DNA from: Actinomadura sp. NBRC 104425
Lineage (GTDB): Bacteria > Actinomycetota > Actinomycetes > Streptosporangiales > Streptosporangiaceae
Length of the DNA stretch: 64,000 nucleotides
Direction: 5' to 3'
Assembly (NCBI RefSeq): GCF_030269545.1
Contig: NZ_BSTN01000014.1
Location: forward strand, 123,825 to 187,824
Shown piece after piece: positions 43,138 through 51,846 of the stretch; positions within the stretch are counted from its first letter, which is position 1; every line of letters starts with the position of its first letter. The notes under the pieces were generated by a model. The model did no database searches. It worked only from the letters and a program-made list of their open reading frames with translations, and was not told where the DNA came from. A program made the translations under genes and the position numbers.

Positions 43138-45291
43138 ATGCCCGCGACACGTCCCGGCGACCCGCGCCAGGTGGGACCGTACCGGGTGGTGGCCAGGCTC
43201 GGCGCGGGAGGCATGGGCCAGGTCTTCCTCGGCCGCTCGCCATCCGGCCGCACCGTCGCCATCAAGATCATTCATCCGGGGATGGCGGAGGAGCCCGCGT
43301 ACCGGGCCCGGTTCCAGCGGGAGATCATCGCGGCCCGGGCGGTCAGCGGCGCCTACACCGCGCCGGTGGTGGACGCCGATCCCGATGCCGACCCGCCGTG
43401 GCTGGCCACGGTGTTCCTGCGCGGGATGCCCCTGCAGGACGCCGTCGCGACGCACGGGCCGCTGCCCGCCCCCGCCGTCCGCGCGCTCGGCGCCGGGCTC
43501 GCCGAGGCGCTGCTGTCCATCCACCGCGCCGGGGTCGTGCACCGCGACCTCAAACCGTCCAATGTGATGCTCACGCCCGAGGGGCCCCGGGTCATCGACT
43601 TCGGCATCGCCCGCCCGAGCGAGGCCACGACGCTCACCCGGACCGGCGCGGCCCTCGGCACGCCCGCCTACATGTCCCCCGAGCAGGCGTCCGGGGAGGA
43701 GGCCGGGCCGGCGTCGGACGTGTTCTCGCTCGGCGGCGTGCTGACCTATGCGGCGACGGGCATGGGCCCGTTCGGTCAGGCAGCCGTGCACGAGCTGCTG
43801 TACCGCGTGCTGCACCTGCCGCCCTACCTCGACGGCGTCGCCGATCCCGGCCTGCGCGCGCTGATCGCGGCGTGCCTGGAGAAGGACCCCGCGCGCCGTC
43901 CCGGCCCCGACTGGCTGCTGGCGCGGCTGGCGGCCGAGCAGGCGCCCGCCCCGCAGGGCACGCACTGGCTGCCGCCGCACGTCGCCCACGACGTCGTCCG
44001 GCGGGGAGACACCGCCGTGCCACGCGCGCCGAGCCGCCGCCTGTTCCTGGCCCTCGGCGGGGGCGGTGTCGCCGTCGCCGCGCTGGCGGGTGCGGCGGGC
44101 GTTCTGCTCCTGCGGCGCGGTGACTCCCCGGTCCGCTGGACGTTCGAGATTCCCGACGACATGAACGTTCGGGCGCCGCTGGCCGTGGCGGACGGCACCG
44201 TGTACGCGTTCACCGCCGCCGCGTTGTCCGGACGGACCTTCGCGCTCGACGCGCGCACCGGGCGGCAGCGGTGGCGCGGCGACTTCACGGCGGCCCGCGA
44301 CACGCCCGCCGTGCTGGTGAACGGCCGGGGGTTCGTCTGCGCGAGCAGCGGCGGCGACCAGGTGCTGACGGCGTTCGACGCGGCGACGGGCCGGAGCCTG
44401 TGGCGGCAGACGGTGCGCAACCAGACGCAGGTGCCCGCCATCGTCCCGGTCGGCGGCGTCGTGTGCATGACCTACAACGGCGCCGGGGAGGCCGGGCTGT
44501 CCGGTTTCGACGCGGCGAGCGGCCGGGAGGCCTGGCGGTACCGCGTCGACAGCGAGGTCATGACGAACGCGGCGGTGGCGGGCGGCGTGTGCTACTTCGG
44601 TGCCCGGGACGGCTTCGTCTACGGGGTGGACGCCGCGACCGGCAGTGCCCGCTGGCAGCGACGCACGGGCGCGGCCGTCGGCGCGACGCCTGCGGCGGCG
44701 GGCGGCCTGGTGGCGGTGCTCGGCGAGGACGGCGCCGTGCGCGGCCTCGACGCGGCCACCGGGAAGCAGCGGTGGGAGACGGCTCTGGGCAGCGGCGCGG
44801 CGGCCCGCATGCTGGTGGAGGCGCCGGTGACGATCATCGGCGGCATCGTCTACGTCGGCGGCCAGGACGGCACGCTGTATGCCGTCGATGCGGGGACGGG
44901 GCGTCTGCGGTGGAGGCAACCCGTCCTGCACGGACAGGGCAATCCGGGTTCGCGGGCCTTCCTGCAGCCCTCCGTGAGCGGCGGCCTGGTGGTGACCACC
45001 GACAACGAGGGACGCATCGTCGCCCTGGACGCCGCCTCCGGCCGGCTCCGCTGGGAACTCGGCGTCGGGCAGGGCCTCGGCGGACGGCCGATCGTTTCCG
45101 GGGCCCTGGTCTACTACGGGGCGGTCGACGGGCTCACCGTGGCCGACCTGGCGAGCGGCCGCGTCCGCTACCGCTTCGACCCCGAAACGGCTCCCGTCGT
45201 CGGTTCGGTGAAGCAGGTCACCGTGGTGGGCGGCATCGCCTACTGCGCGGTCGACGACTCCGTCGTCCACGCCGTCCGCCCCGACCTGTGA
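43138..45291 (+). CDS. Membrane Ser/Thr protein kinase with PQQ-type beta-propeller sensor (2)
   Basis: A 717-residue paralog of the preceding kinase with the same layout: kinase domain (LGAGGMGQVFLG, VAIKIIHPGM, HRDLKPSNVM, VIDFGIARPS, SPEQ), a membrane helix (RRLFLALGGGGVAVAALAGA) and PQQ-like repeats (LDARTGRQRWRGDFT, VDAATGSARWQRRTG, LDAASGRLRWELGVG). The kinase domains share long identical stretches such as APVVDADPDADPPWLAT and HRAGVVHRDLKPSNV, showing a recent tandem duplication; the propellers are more divergent. GGAGAACC precedes ATG 43138. Confidence 0.92.
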   Translation: MPATRPGDPRQVGPYRVVARLGAGGMGQVFLGRSPSGRTVAIKIIHPGMAEEPAYRARFQREIIAARAVSGAYTAPVVDADPDADPPWLATVFLRGMPLQDAVATHGPLPAPAVRALGAGLAEALLSIHRAGVVHRDLKPSNVMLTPEGPRVIDFGIARPSEATTLTRTGAALGTPAYMSPEQASGEEAGPASDVFSLGGVLTYAATGMGPFGQAAVHELLYRVLHLPPYLDGVADPGLRALIAACLEKDPARRPGPDWLLARLAAEQAPAPQGTHWLPPHVAHDVVRRGDTAVPRAPSRRLFLALGGGGVAVAALAGAAGVLLLRRGDSPVRWTFEIPDDMNVRAPLAVADGTVYAFTAAALSGRTFALDARTGRQRWRGDFTAARDTPAVLVNGRGFVCASSGGDQVLTAFDAATGRSLWRQTVRNQTQVPAIVPVGGVVCMTYNGAGEAGLSGFDAASGREAWRYRVDSEVMTNAAVAGGVCYFGARDGFVYGVDAATGSARWQRRTGAAVGATPAAAGGLVAVLGEDGAVRGLDAATGKQRWETALGSGAAARMLVEAPVTIIGGIVYVGGQDGTLYAVDAGTGRLRWRQPVLHGQGNPGSRAFLQPSVSGGLVVTTDNEGRIVALDAASGRLRWELGVGQGLGGRPIVSGALVYYGAVDGLTVADLASGRVRYRFDPETAPVVGSVKQVTVVGGIAYCAVDDSVVHAVRPDL

Positions 45292-45526
45292 CGGGCCCGG
45301 GGGACGTACGGGCACGAGCGGTGTTCGTAAGGCGGCCGTGTTTCGAGGGTGAGGCGCAGGCGGTCGGCTGGCGTCTCCGCGAACCCGCTAGGGCGAAGGT
45401 GTAGGCGACTTCCTCACCCGCGGTGATAGTGAACGACGCGCCCTGCGCCCGCCGTCGACGCCTCGGGCGGCGCCGGTGCGGGCGGTCGGCCGGGCCGCCA
45501 CGGGTCGCCCCGCCGTGCGCCGATGC

Positions 45527-46111
45527 TCACGCGGCGTAGGGGCGCTTGGCCCTGGCCTCGCGCAGCGCGTGCGCCCACCAGGCGAGCTGGTCGAGCAGCA
45601 CCTTGGCGGCGGCGTTGGAGGCGGAGGGGTTGCGAAGGCGTCCGTCGGCGTCGAAGTCGTCCCACGCGTTGTGGAAGCTGACGGTGTCGCGGATGGTGGT
45701 GGCGTGCAGCTCGGCCAGGACCTGCCGCAGGTGCTCCACCGCGCGCTGTCCGCCCGCCATGCCGCCGTACGACACGAACGCGACCGGCTTGGCGCGCCAC
45801 TCGGTGTAGTGCAGGTCGATGAGGTTTTTCAACGGGGCCGGGTAGCTGTGGTTGTACTCCGGCGTCACGATCACGAAGGCGTCGGCGGCGTCGAGCGTGC
45901 GCCGCACCCACGCGGCAGCGTCGGCCTGCTCGTCGTCGGCCGGCTCGGCACCGACCTCGGGGAGGGGGCGCCGGGACTGGTCCACAACGTCGACGATCAT
46001 GTCGGAGCGGGCGGCGGCCTGCTCGGCGAACCAGTCCGCCACCCGGGCGCCGAACCGGCCCTCGCGGGTGCTGCCGATGATGATCGCCACGCGCAGTGGG
46101 CTTTCGGTCAT
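45527..46111 (-). CDS. NADPH-dependent FMN reductase family protein
   Basis: A 194-residue flavodoxin-like protein. The FMN phosphate loop is IIIGSTREGRFGARVADWFA, and VTPEYNHSYPAPLKNLIDLH is the conserved flavin contact, then VSYGGMAGGQRAVEHLRQVL. It reduces FMN, quinones or azo compounds with NADPH. GGAGG precedes ATG 46111. Divergent from a TetR gene across 190 bases. The gap 45292-45526 downstream holds nothing I can support. Confidence 0.9.
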   Translation of the reverse strand: MTESPLRVAIIIGSTREGRFGARVADWFAEQAAARSDMIVDVVDQSRRPLPEVGAEPADDEQADAAAWVRRTLDAADAFVIVTPEYNHSYPAPLKNLIDLHYTEWRAKPVAFVSYGGMAGGQRAVEHLRQVLAELHATTIRDTVSFHNAWDDFDADGRLRNPSASNAAAKVLLDQLAWWAHALREARAKRPYAA

Positions 46112-46301
46112 GTCTGCCTCCGTGGCGTTCGCGCTGGTCAGGAATGTTTCGCGGGTGAGAATGACGGTAGGCGCGGCTTTGCCGGCGGGCATCTGTCACC
46201 CGACTGGGCCGACTGCCTGACCCCAGGGTGCGACCTCAACCGAAGTCGAGGTCAAGCGGCGGGACATCGGGATTTGTATCGAACGTTATAGAATGGGTGC
46301 C

Positions 46302-46910
46302 ATGACCACCAGGACACCGGGCCGTCCGCGCGCCTTCGACAGGGACGCGGCGCTGGAGAAGGCGCTGGTGGAGTTCTGGCGGCACGGCTACGAGGCGACG
46401 TCCATCTCCACGCTGACCGCCGCCATGGGCATCCGGCCGCCCAGCCTCTACGCGGCGTTCGGCGACAAACGCGCGCTGTTCGGCGAATGCGTCCGCCGCT
46501 ACCAGGAACGTCACGGGGCGCTGGTGACGCGCGCGCTCACCGAGGAGCCCACCGCCGAACGCGCCATCGGCCGCATGCTGCGCGAGTTGGCCGCCGACTA
46601 CACCGACCCGTCCCACCCGCCCGGCTGCCTCATCATCACCGCGACCGCCAACCACGGCCCCGACTGCGCCGACGTCGCCGAGGAGCTGCGCGCCATGCGG
46701 CTGGCCACCAAGCAGCGGATCGCCGACCGCATCGCCGCCGACGTCCGCACCGGACTGCTGCCCGACTGGACCGACGTCCCCGGGCTGGCCACCTTCTTCG
46801 CCGCCATCATCCAGGGCATGTCCCGCCAGGCCCAGGACGGCGCCACCCGCGCCGACCTGGAACGCGTCGCCGCCATGGCCATGCACGCCTGGCCCCACTC
46901 CCCCGCTTGA
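46302..46910 (+). CDS. TetR/AcrR-family transcriptional regulator
   Basis: A 202-residue regulator. The helix-turn-helix (DAALEKALVEFWRHGYEATS, TLTAAMGIRPPSLYAAFGDK) and the C-terminal GCLIITATANHGPDCADVAE match the AcrR/NemR-like subgroup. Two ATGs compete (46293 and 46302); I prefer 46302. TATAGAAT at 46287-46294 could be a -10 box, giving an almost leaderless message. It probably represses the divergent FMN reductase gene. Confidence 0.88.
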   Translation: MTTRTPGRPRAFDRDAALEKALVEFWRHGYEATSISTLTAAMGIRPPSLYAAFGDKRALFGECVRRYQERHGALVTRALTEEPTAERAIGRMLRELAADYTDPSHPPGCLIITATANHGPDCADVAEELRAMRLATKQRIADRIAADVRTGLLPDWTDVPGLATFFAAIIQGMSRQAQDGATRADLERVAAMAMHAWPHSPA

Positions 46911-47060
46911 CCCCGCACCACCTCGCCGCCGCCGACCTGATCCCCATACGCTTTGCCGATTGCGGAGGAGCGGATCGCCGGCCACGAGCGCCTCTCTCCC
47001 CGTCATAAGTTGGCGGAGGGTTTGGCGGGTTTACTCGGCGAGGCTGACGGCTGCTCCTAG

Positions 47061-47245
47061 GGTGTGTCCGGTGGATCACGACGGGCCCGCAGCAGTGCGG
47101 TGACCAGGGCGACCCCGACCGCGTTGCCCCGTCGGCAGGGCGGCCGCCGGACCGGACCGCTCGCCATGACGGCGGCGAAGCCGCAGACTCACGACCCGGC
47201 CCCCACCCGCACGCAAGAGCCGGATGCCAAGATCCCCGGATGTGG
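47061..47245 (-). mobile_element. MITE-like element at a CTAG site (first of two adjacent)
   Basis: It is 185 bp. One end reads GGTGTGTCCGGTGGATC (47061-47077); the reverse complement of the other end reads CCACATCCGGGGATC, an imperfect inverted repeat. CTAG flanks both sides (47057-47060 and 47246-47249). Its reverse complement is homologous to 17304-17500. It has no transposase, so it would need help to move. Confidence 0.65.
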
Positions 47246-47249
47246 CTAG

Positions 47250-47466
47250 GGCCTGTTTCGAAGTTGGCCGGAGCCATTCGTTGACGGCGATGTGGACGGT
47301 GGCCTGGAAGCGGGCGGCGAGCTCGCCGAACCCGGGGTGATCGGCCACCGCGGGCGCCGCGCCGACGTCGGCAGCCCACCTGACCGGCCGGTTAGGGGAT
47401 AGTGGCCGCGAAGTCACTACGTCCGGCGTGTGACATGCCGCCCCTCCCCGCATTTCGAGACAGGCT
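47250..47466 (-). mobile_element. IS5-type deletion derivative at a CTAG site (second of two adjacent)
   Basis: It is 217 bp. Ends read GGCCTGTTTCGAAGT and, as reverse complement of the right end, AGCCTGTCTCGAAATG. CTAG flanks both sides (47246-47249, 47467-47470). Inside, the minus strand keeps the IS5 transposase C-terminus (LAARFQATVHIAVNEWLRPT), like the remnant at 13371-13560. The right-hand CTAG provides the stop codon of the hydrolase gene. 46911-47056 has no gene. Confidence 0.65.
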
Positions 47467-48243
47467 CTAGGCGGCGGTCTCGTCGAGGAACGTTGTGATC
47501 AGCTTCAGCCATTCGTCGGGGCGTTCGGCGAACGGCAGGTGGCCGGTGTCCAGCTCGGCCACGCGGGCGCCGGGGATGCGGGCGGCCACGTCGCGCTGGA
47601 CGGGCGGCGGAACGAGCCGGTCGGCGGTGGTGACGACGACCAGCGCGGGGATCGTCAGCGCGGCCAGCTCGGCGCGGATGTCGACGCGCCGGACAAGGTC
47701 GACGTGCTCGGGCGTGCCCGGCGGGACGGTGGCGGCGGTCGCGGCCGCGGTGTCGGCGAGGGCGTCCTCCGGCAGGGCGGCCAGCGCGGACGGGCTCGGC
47801 GCGAAGAGGGTGAGGAAGTCGCCGAGCGGCGTGCGGTCCTCCGACTCCAGCAGGCGCGCCCACAGGTCGGCGACCAGGCGCAGGTGGTTGTCGGGGCGGG
47901 CGAACGTCGCGGTCAGCACCAGCGCCTTCACCCGGTCGGGGTGGCGGGTGGCGGCGCGGACCGCGACGGGGCCGCCGAGCGAGTAGCCGACGATCGAGAA
48001 GGTGTCCAGGCCCTCGTCCACGGCGGCACCGACCAGCTCGTCGGCCAGCCGGTCGACAGTGAGCGGGACGTCGGACCGCGGCGTCTCGCCGGTGCCCGGG
48101 TAGTCGACGCCGACGACGGTGCGGCCTTCGGCCAGGCCGTCCAGGATCGGGCCGTAGTTGGGCTCGATGCCACCGCCCGCGCCGTGGGCGAGGGCCACCC
48201 CCGGCCCGCCGGTGCCGCGAACGGTGCGCGCGAACGTGCTCAT
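47467..48243 (-). CDS. Alpha/beta-fold hydrolase
   Basis: A 258-residue hydrolase. The nucleophile elbow is IVGYSLGGPVAVRAATRHPD (GYSLGG), the oxyanion region VALAHGAGGGIEPNYGPILD, and the catalytic acid and His lie in TTADRLVPPPVQRDVA and ELDTGHLPFAERPDEWLKLI. Its stop codon TAG is formed by the CTAG at the edge of an inserted element, and the protein ends normally for the family. Divergent from an ABC exporter gene with paired operator-like sites between. Substrate unknown. Confidence 0.9.
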   Translation of the reverse strand: MSTFARTVRGTGGPGVALAHGAGGGIEPNYGPILDGLAEGRTVVGVDYPGTGETPRSDVPLTVDRLADELVGAAVDEGLDTFSIVGYSLGGPVAVRAATRHPDRVKALVLTATFARPDNHLRLVADLWARLLESEDRTPLGDFLTLFAPSPSALAALPEDALADTAAATAATVPPGTPEHVDLVRRVDIRAELAALTIPALVVVTTADRLVPPPVQRDVAARIPGARVAELDTGHLPFAERPDEWLKLITTFLDETAA

Positions 48244-48261
48244 GCTGCTCCTCCACTGTTC

Positions 48262-48313
48262 TTTAGCGGTCGATACAGAATCCTAGACCAGGATATGTAG
48301 CGGTCGATACAGA
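48262..48313. promoter_or_regulatory. Two operator-like repeats between hydrolase and ABC genes
   Basis: TAGCGGTCGATACAGA occurs at 48264-48279 and again at 48298-48313. The second copy in context, TGTAGCGGTCGATACA, is an imperfect palindrome (TGTA..CG..CG..TACA) like many TetR sites. No regulator gene is adjacent, so the protein that binds here is unknown. Confidence 0.55.
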
Positions 48314-48438
48314 TCTCGGGGTGGGCTTTCCCCTACCCCAGGAGAGGTGTTGCGCCCATCGAGACGGCCGGACCCGCTCCGTAGCGTCGACCACGACACC
48401 GACCGAGTCCCTTAGAACGCCGCACGGAGGCGAACACG

Positions 48439-49182
48439 ATGACCCCACACAACGGCGAAGCGCTGCGGCTGGTGGCCGTGCGCAAGGAGTACGGGACGGT
48501 CACCGCCCTCGACGGCGTATCGCTGAGCCTCCCCACGGGAACGTTCACCGCCGTCATGGGACCGTCCGGCTCCGGCAAAAGCACTCTGCTGCACTGCGCG
48601 GCCGGGCTCGACCGTCCCACCGAGGGCCGGGTGTTCGTCGCCGGCACGGAGATGACCGGCGACGACGAGACCGCGCTCACCAAGTTCCGGCGCCGGCGCA
48701 TCGGGTTCGTCTTCCAGCGGTTCAACCTGATGCCGACGCTGACCGTCCTGCAGAACGTCCTGCTGCCGCGCCGGCTGGCCGGGATGCCGGTCGACAAGGC
48801 CCGCGCCGTCGCGACGCTGCGCCGCGTCGGCCTCGGCGACCGGCTGAACCACCGGCCCGCCGAACTGTCGGGCGGCCAGCAGCAGCGCGTCGCCATCGCC
48901 CGCGCCCTGGTCACCGAGCCGCAGGTCGTCTTCGCCGACGAGCCGACCGGCGCGCTGGACACCCGCAGCGCACGCGAGGTGCTGGCCCTGCTGCGGGAGA
49001 CGGTCCGGCGGGACGGGCAGACCATCGTGATGGTCACCCACGACCCGGTCGCCGCCGCACACGCCGACTCGGTGATCTTCCTGGCCGACGGGCGCCTGGC
49101 CGGGAGCATGCTCGCCCCCTCGCCCGAGGCCGTCGCCGAGCGGCTGGCCCACCTGGGCGACGACCTTCGCGTGGGGGTGTGA
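48439..49182 (+). CDS. ABC transporter ATP-binding protein (LolD/MacB type)
   Basis: A 247-residue ATPase. Walker A is VMGPSGSGKSTLLHCAAGLD, the Q-loop FVFQRFNLMPTLT, the signature LSGGQQQRVAIARAL, Walker B VVFADEPTGALDT and the H-loop MVTHDPVAA. This form drives FtsX-like exporters that expel peptides, antibiotics or lipids. The permease gene follows with overlap. Two operator-like sites lie 125 bases upstream. Confidence 0.93.
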   Translation: MTPHNGEALRLVAVRKEYGTVTALDGVSLSLPTGTFTAVMGPSGSGKSTLLHCAAGLDRPTEGRVFVAGTEMTGDDETALTKFRRRRIGFVFQRFNLMPTLTVLQNVLLPRRLAGMPVDKARAVATLRRVGLGDRLNHRPAELSGGQQQRVAIARALVTEPQVVFADEPTGALDTRSAREVLALLRETVRRDGQTIVMVTHDPVAAAHADSVIFLADGRLAGSMLAPSPEAVAERLAHLGDDLRVGV

Positions 49183-49187
49183 CCGGC

Positions 49188-50546
49188 ATGATGTTCGGGC
49201 TCGCCCTGCGTTCCCTGCGCCACCGCACCGGCGCGTTCGCCGCCGCGTTCTGCGCCACGTTCCTCGGCGGGACGCTCGTCATGGCGTTCGCGTCCCTGCT
49301 CGACACCGCCGTCGCCGACGGAGTGCCGGCGACCAGCCGGGAGACCCTGATCACCATGGCGGGCGTGGTGGGCGGCTGGGGGTTGATCATGGTGGCGTTC
49401 TCCGTCACCTCCACGCTGTCGCTGGCCGTGCGCCAGCGCACCGACGAGATCGCCCTGCTCAAGAGCGCCGGCGCCACCCCCGCCCAGATCCGCCGGATGA
49501 TCGTCGGCGAGGCGGCCGCGCTGGGCCTGGCGGGCACGCTGGCCGCGATCATCCCGGCCCTGCTCGGCGGGCGGCTGCTGCTGGACCTGCTGATCGACAC
49601 CGGCCAGGTGGCGCCCGGCGTGCAGTACGCCTTCGGCCCGTTCGCCCTGACGACCGGGGCGGCGGTGACGTTCGCCGGATCGACGTTCGCGGCCCTGCTG
49701 ACCGCGCGGCGCACCACCCGCATGCGGGTCACCGAGACGCTGCTGGAGGCGGGCACCCGCAGCGGCCGCACCAGCCGCAAGCGCGTCGTCTTCGGCCTGC
49801 TGTTCCTGCTGCTGGGCGCCGACCTCGCCGTCGTCACCGCCACGGTGATGCGCGGCGAGGGCTCCGACGCCATGCAGACCGCCGGGCAGACGTCCATTTG
49901 GGTCGCCGTCGGTTTCGCCCTGCTCAGCCCGGTGCTGCTGCGCGCCTCGGCCCGCCTGCTGGCCGTGCCGCTGGCGGTCGCGGGCGCCGCCGGGTACCTG
50001 GCCCGGCACAACCTGAGCGGACGGACCCAGCAGCTGTCCGGGGCGCTGATGCCGATCATCCTGTTCACCGGCATCGCCACCGGCACCCTCTACATGCAGC
50101 GCGTCGACGACGCCGCGCTCGCCGCCGAGGGCCTGCGGGCCTCCGTCGAGCAGGACAACATCAAGACCCTCAACTTCGTCGTCGTCGGGATGCTGGTGCT
50201 GTTCGCGGCGATCATGCTGATCAACACGCTGATCGCCACGACCATGGACCGGCGCGGCGAGTTCGCCCGCCAGCGGCTCACCGGCGCCACGCCCCGCCAG
50301 GTGCTCACCGTGACGGGCCTGGAGGCCGCGGTGCTGACCGTCGTCGGCGTGGTGTTCGGCACGGTCGCCGCCCTGTGCACGATCGTCCCGTTCACCTTCG
50401 CCCGCACCGGCGACCCGCTGCCGGACGAAACCCCCGCCGTCTACGCCGGGGTCGTCGCCGTGGCCGCCGTGCTCGCCCTGGCCACCAGCCTGGCCACCAC
50501 CCGCCGCGCGCTGCGCACTCCCGCCGTCGAGGCGGTGGCCGTCTGA
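49188..50546 (+). CDS. FtsX-like ABC transporter permease
   Basis: A 452-residue membrane protein with a duplicated FtsX domain: FSVTSTLSLAVRQRTDEIAL, LLKSAGATPAQIRRMIVGEA in the first and MLINTLIATTMDRRGEFARQ, RLTGATPRQVLTVTGLEAAV in the second, with about eight helices in all. The start may instead be GTG 49179, overlapping the ATPase stop (GTGA); I chose ATG 49188 because GGGGGTG lies nine bases before it. Works with the preceding ATPase as an exporter. A strong hairpin follows. Confidence 0.88.
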   Translation: MMFGLALRSLRHRTGAFAAAFCATFLGGTLVMAFASLLDTAVADGVPATSRETLITMAGVVGGWGLIMVAFSVTSTLSLAVRQRTDEIALLKSAGATPAQIRRMIVGEAAALGLAGTLAAIIPALLGGRLLLDLLIDTGQVAPGVQYAFGPFALTTGAAVTFAGSTFAALLTARRTTRMRVTETLLEAGTRSGRTSRKRVVFGLLFLLLGADLAVVTATVMRGEGSDAMQTAGQTSIWVAVGFALLSPVLLRASARLLAVPLAVAGAAGYLARHNLSGRTQQLSGALMPIILFTGIATGTLYMQRVDDAALAAEGLRASVEQDNIKTLNFVVVGMLVLFAAIMLINTLIATTMDRRGEFARQRLTGATPRQVLTVTGLEAAVLTVVGVVFGTVAALCTIVPFTFARTGDPLPDETPAVYAGVVAVAAVLALATSLATTRRALRTPAVEAVAV

Positions 50547-50560
50547 TCCCAGACGATGCT

Positions 50561-50598
50561 CCGGGCGGTCCGGGGCGGTTCCCCGCGGACCGCCCCGG
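50561..50598 (+). terminator. Terminator of ABC exporter operon
   Basis: CCGGGCGGTCCG (50561-50572) pairs with CGGACCGCCCCGG (50586-50598) with a single bulge, 14 bases past the permease stop. Confidence 0.6.
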
Positions 50599-50625
50599 AC
50601 CACGCATGATGGGACACTGACGGCC

Positions 50626-51231
50626 ATGAGCGTTGCGGCACATCTGGAGGAGATCGGCCTTCCCCTCGTCGAGGAGCAGCTCGCGCACCCGACCGTGGCG
50701 GGCATCGCCCGCGGCGACCTCGATGACGCGGTGTTCCGGTCCTGGCTGGAGCAGGACTACCTGTACCTGCTGGACTACGTGCGGGTCTTCTGCCGCCTGG
50801 CGTGGCAGGCGCCGTCCGGCCACCTGGGCGACCTGGTCGACCTGGCGCACTCGACGTTTCACGTGGAACTATCCCTGCACCGCTCCCTGGCCGAGCCGTT
50901 CGGCGCCGACCTGGACAACGCCGTCAAGGGCCCGGCCTGCGCCGCGTACACGAAATTCCTGCTGGACAGCGCCGCCGACTACGCCGACGGGCTGGCCGCC
51001 CTCTACCCGTGCATGTGGGGCTACTCCACCCTGGGCGCCCGCCTCGCCGAGAACCCCCCGGCCGACCCCCGCTACCGCCGCTGGGTGGACACCTACGCCG
51101 ACCCCGACTTCGCCGCCCTCACCCGGCGCATCGCCCAAATGATCGACGAGGCCGACCCCGACCCCGCCCGCGCCGAACAGCTCTTCCGCGAGGGCATGCG
51201 TCACGAACTCGCCTTCTGGAGCGTCCCGTAG
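50626..51231 (+). CDS. tenA: TenA-family thiaminase/salvage protein
   Basis: A 201-residue all-helical TenA/THI-4 protein. The family features DAVFRSWLEQDYLYLLDYVR, ALYPCMWGYSTLGARLAEN (with the catalytic Cys in the PCMWGY motif) and the C-terminal Glu region FREGMRHELAFWSVP are present. It should hydrolyse aminopyrimidine breakdown products or thiamin so the pyrimidine can be reused. A TPP riboswitch controlling a pyrimidine permease lies 8 kb away; no riboswitch is visible before this gene. Confidence 0.9.
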   Translation: MSVAAHLEEIGLPLVEEQLAHPTVAGIARGDLDDAVFRSWLEQDYLYLLDYVRVFCRLAWQAPSGHLGDLVDLAHSTFHVELSLHRSLAEPFGADLDNAVKGPACAAYTKFLLDSAADYADGLAALYPCMWGYSTLGARLAENPPADPRYRRWVDTYADPDFAALTRRIAQMIDEADPDPARAEQLFREGMRHELAFWSVP

Positions 51232-51846
51232 CCCTTCCGCACCGCCGTCCGGTGTGCGGCCACACGCCGACACCGTCGCCGCACCCCGGACGGAAGCATG
51301 CGGTTCCGGACCACAGCGAGGCGGTTCACCCGTACCAGCGCTGAGCCCAGGCACGCCGCGACCAACTCCCCGGCGAACAGCTGTCAAGCCGCGGCGCTTG
51401 ACGGCGACGGCCACAAGGCCTCGCCCCGTGCGTGTGAGGCCGGAACGGCGGCCGTCCCCCTACACCGCGAACCGGTGCGAGGCGAGCGCTCCAGTTCGAG
51501 GGCACCATGGCGAGGCGTCGGTGATGGTTGAGCCCATCGCCGGTAGAGGCGACCGCCGCGGGGCGGTTACCCGCGCTGGAGCTCGGCACGCGGCGGCCGA
51601 CTCCCGCGGACGGCCGCAACCCGCCCCGCTCGTCCGGCACCCGACGCACCCGGCCAGCGCCCGGCCACGTCGGCACCCGCGCACTAGATACGACACGGCG
51701 AAAGGGTCAAACCTGGATTTGCTGGACATTGCGCAGGTGGGAACCAGGGCGCGGTCCCGTGGACTTGTCCTGAGCAGGACAAGGATCGCCCTTGACATTA
51801 CTTAAAGTTACTGTAATTATACAGAGAGTAAGGTAGAGTTCGCTGT
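51232..51846. other. Intergenic region with AT-rich promoter at its right end
   Basis: 51232-51780 contains no gene I can support. 51792-51830 is strikingly AT-rich for this genome and is described as a separate promoter feature. Confidence 0.5.
51792..51830 (+). promoter_or_regulatory. Promoter with embedded palindrome
   Basis: TTGACA (51792-51797) is followed at 16 bases by TAATTA and overlapping TTATAC. A perfect palindrome CTGTAATTATACAG (51811-51824) covers the -10 region, flanked by TTACT/AGTAA-like sequence. It resembles BlaI/CopY-type operators but I cannot name the repressor. It reads towards the gene at 51847. Confidence 0.6.
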
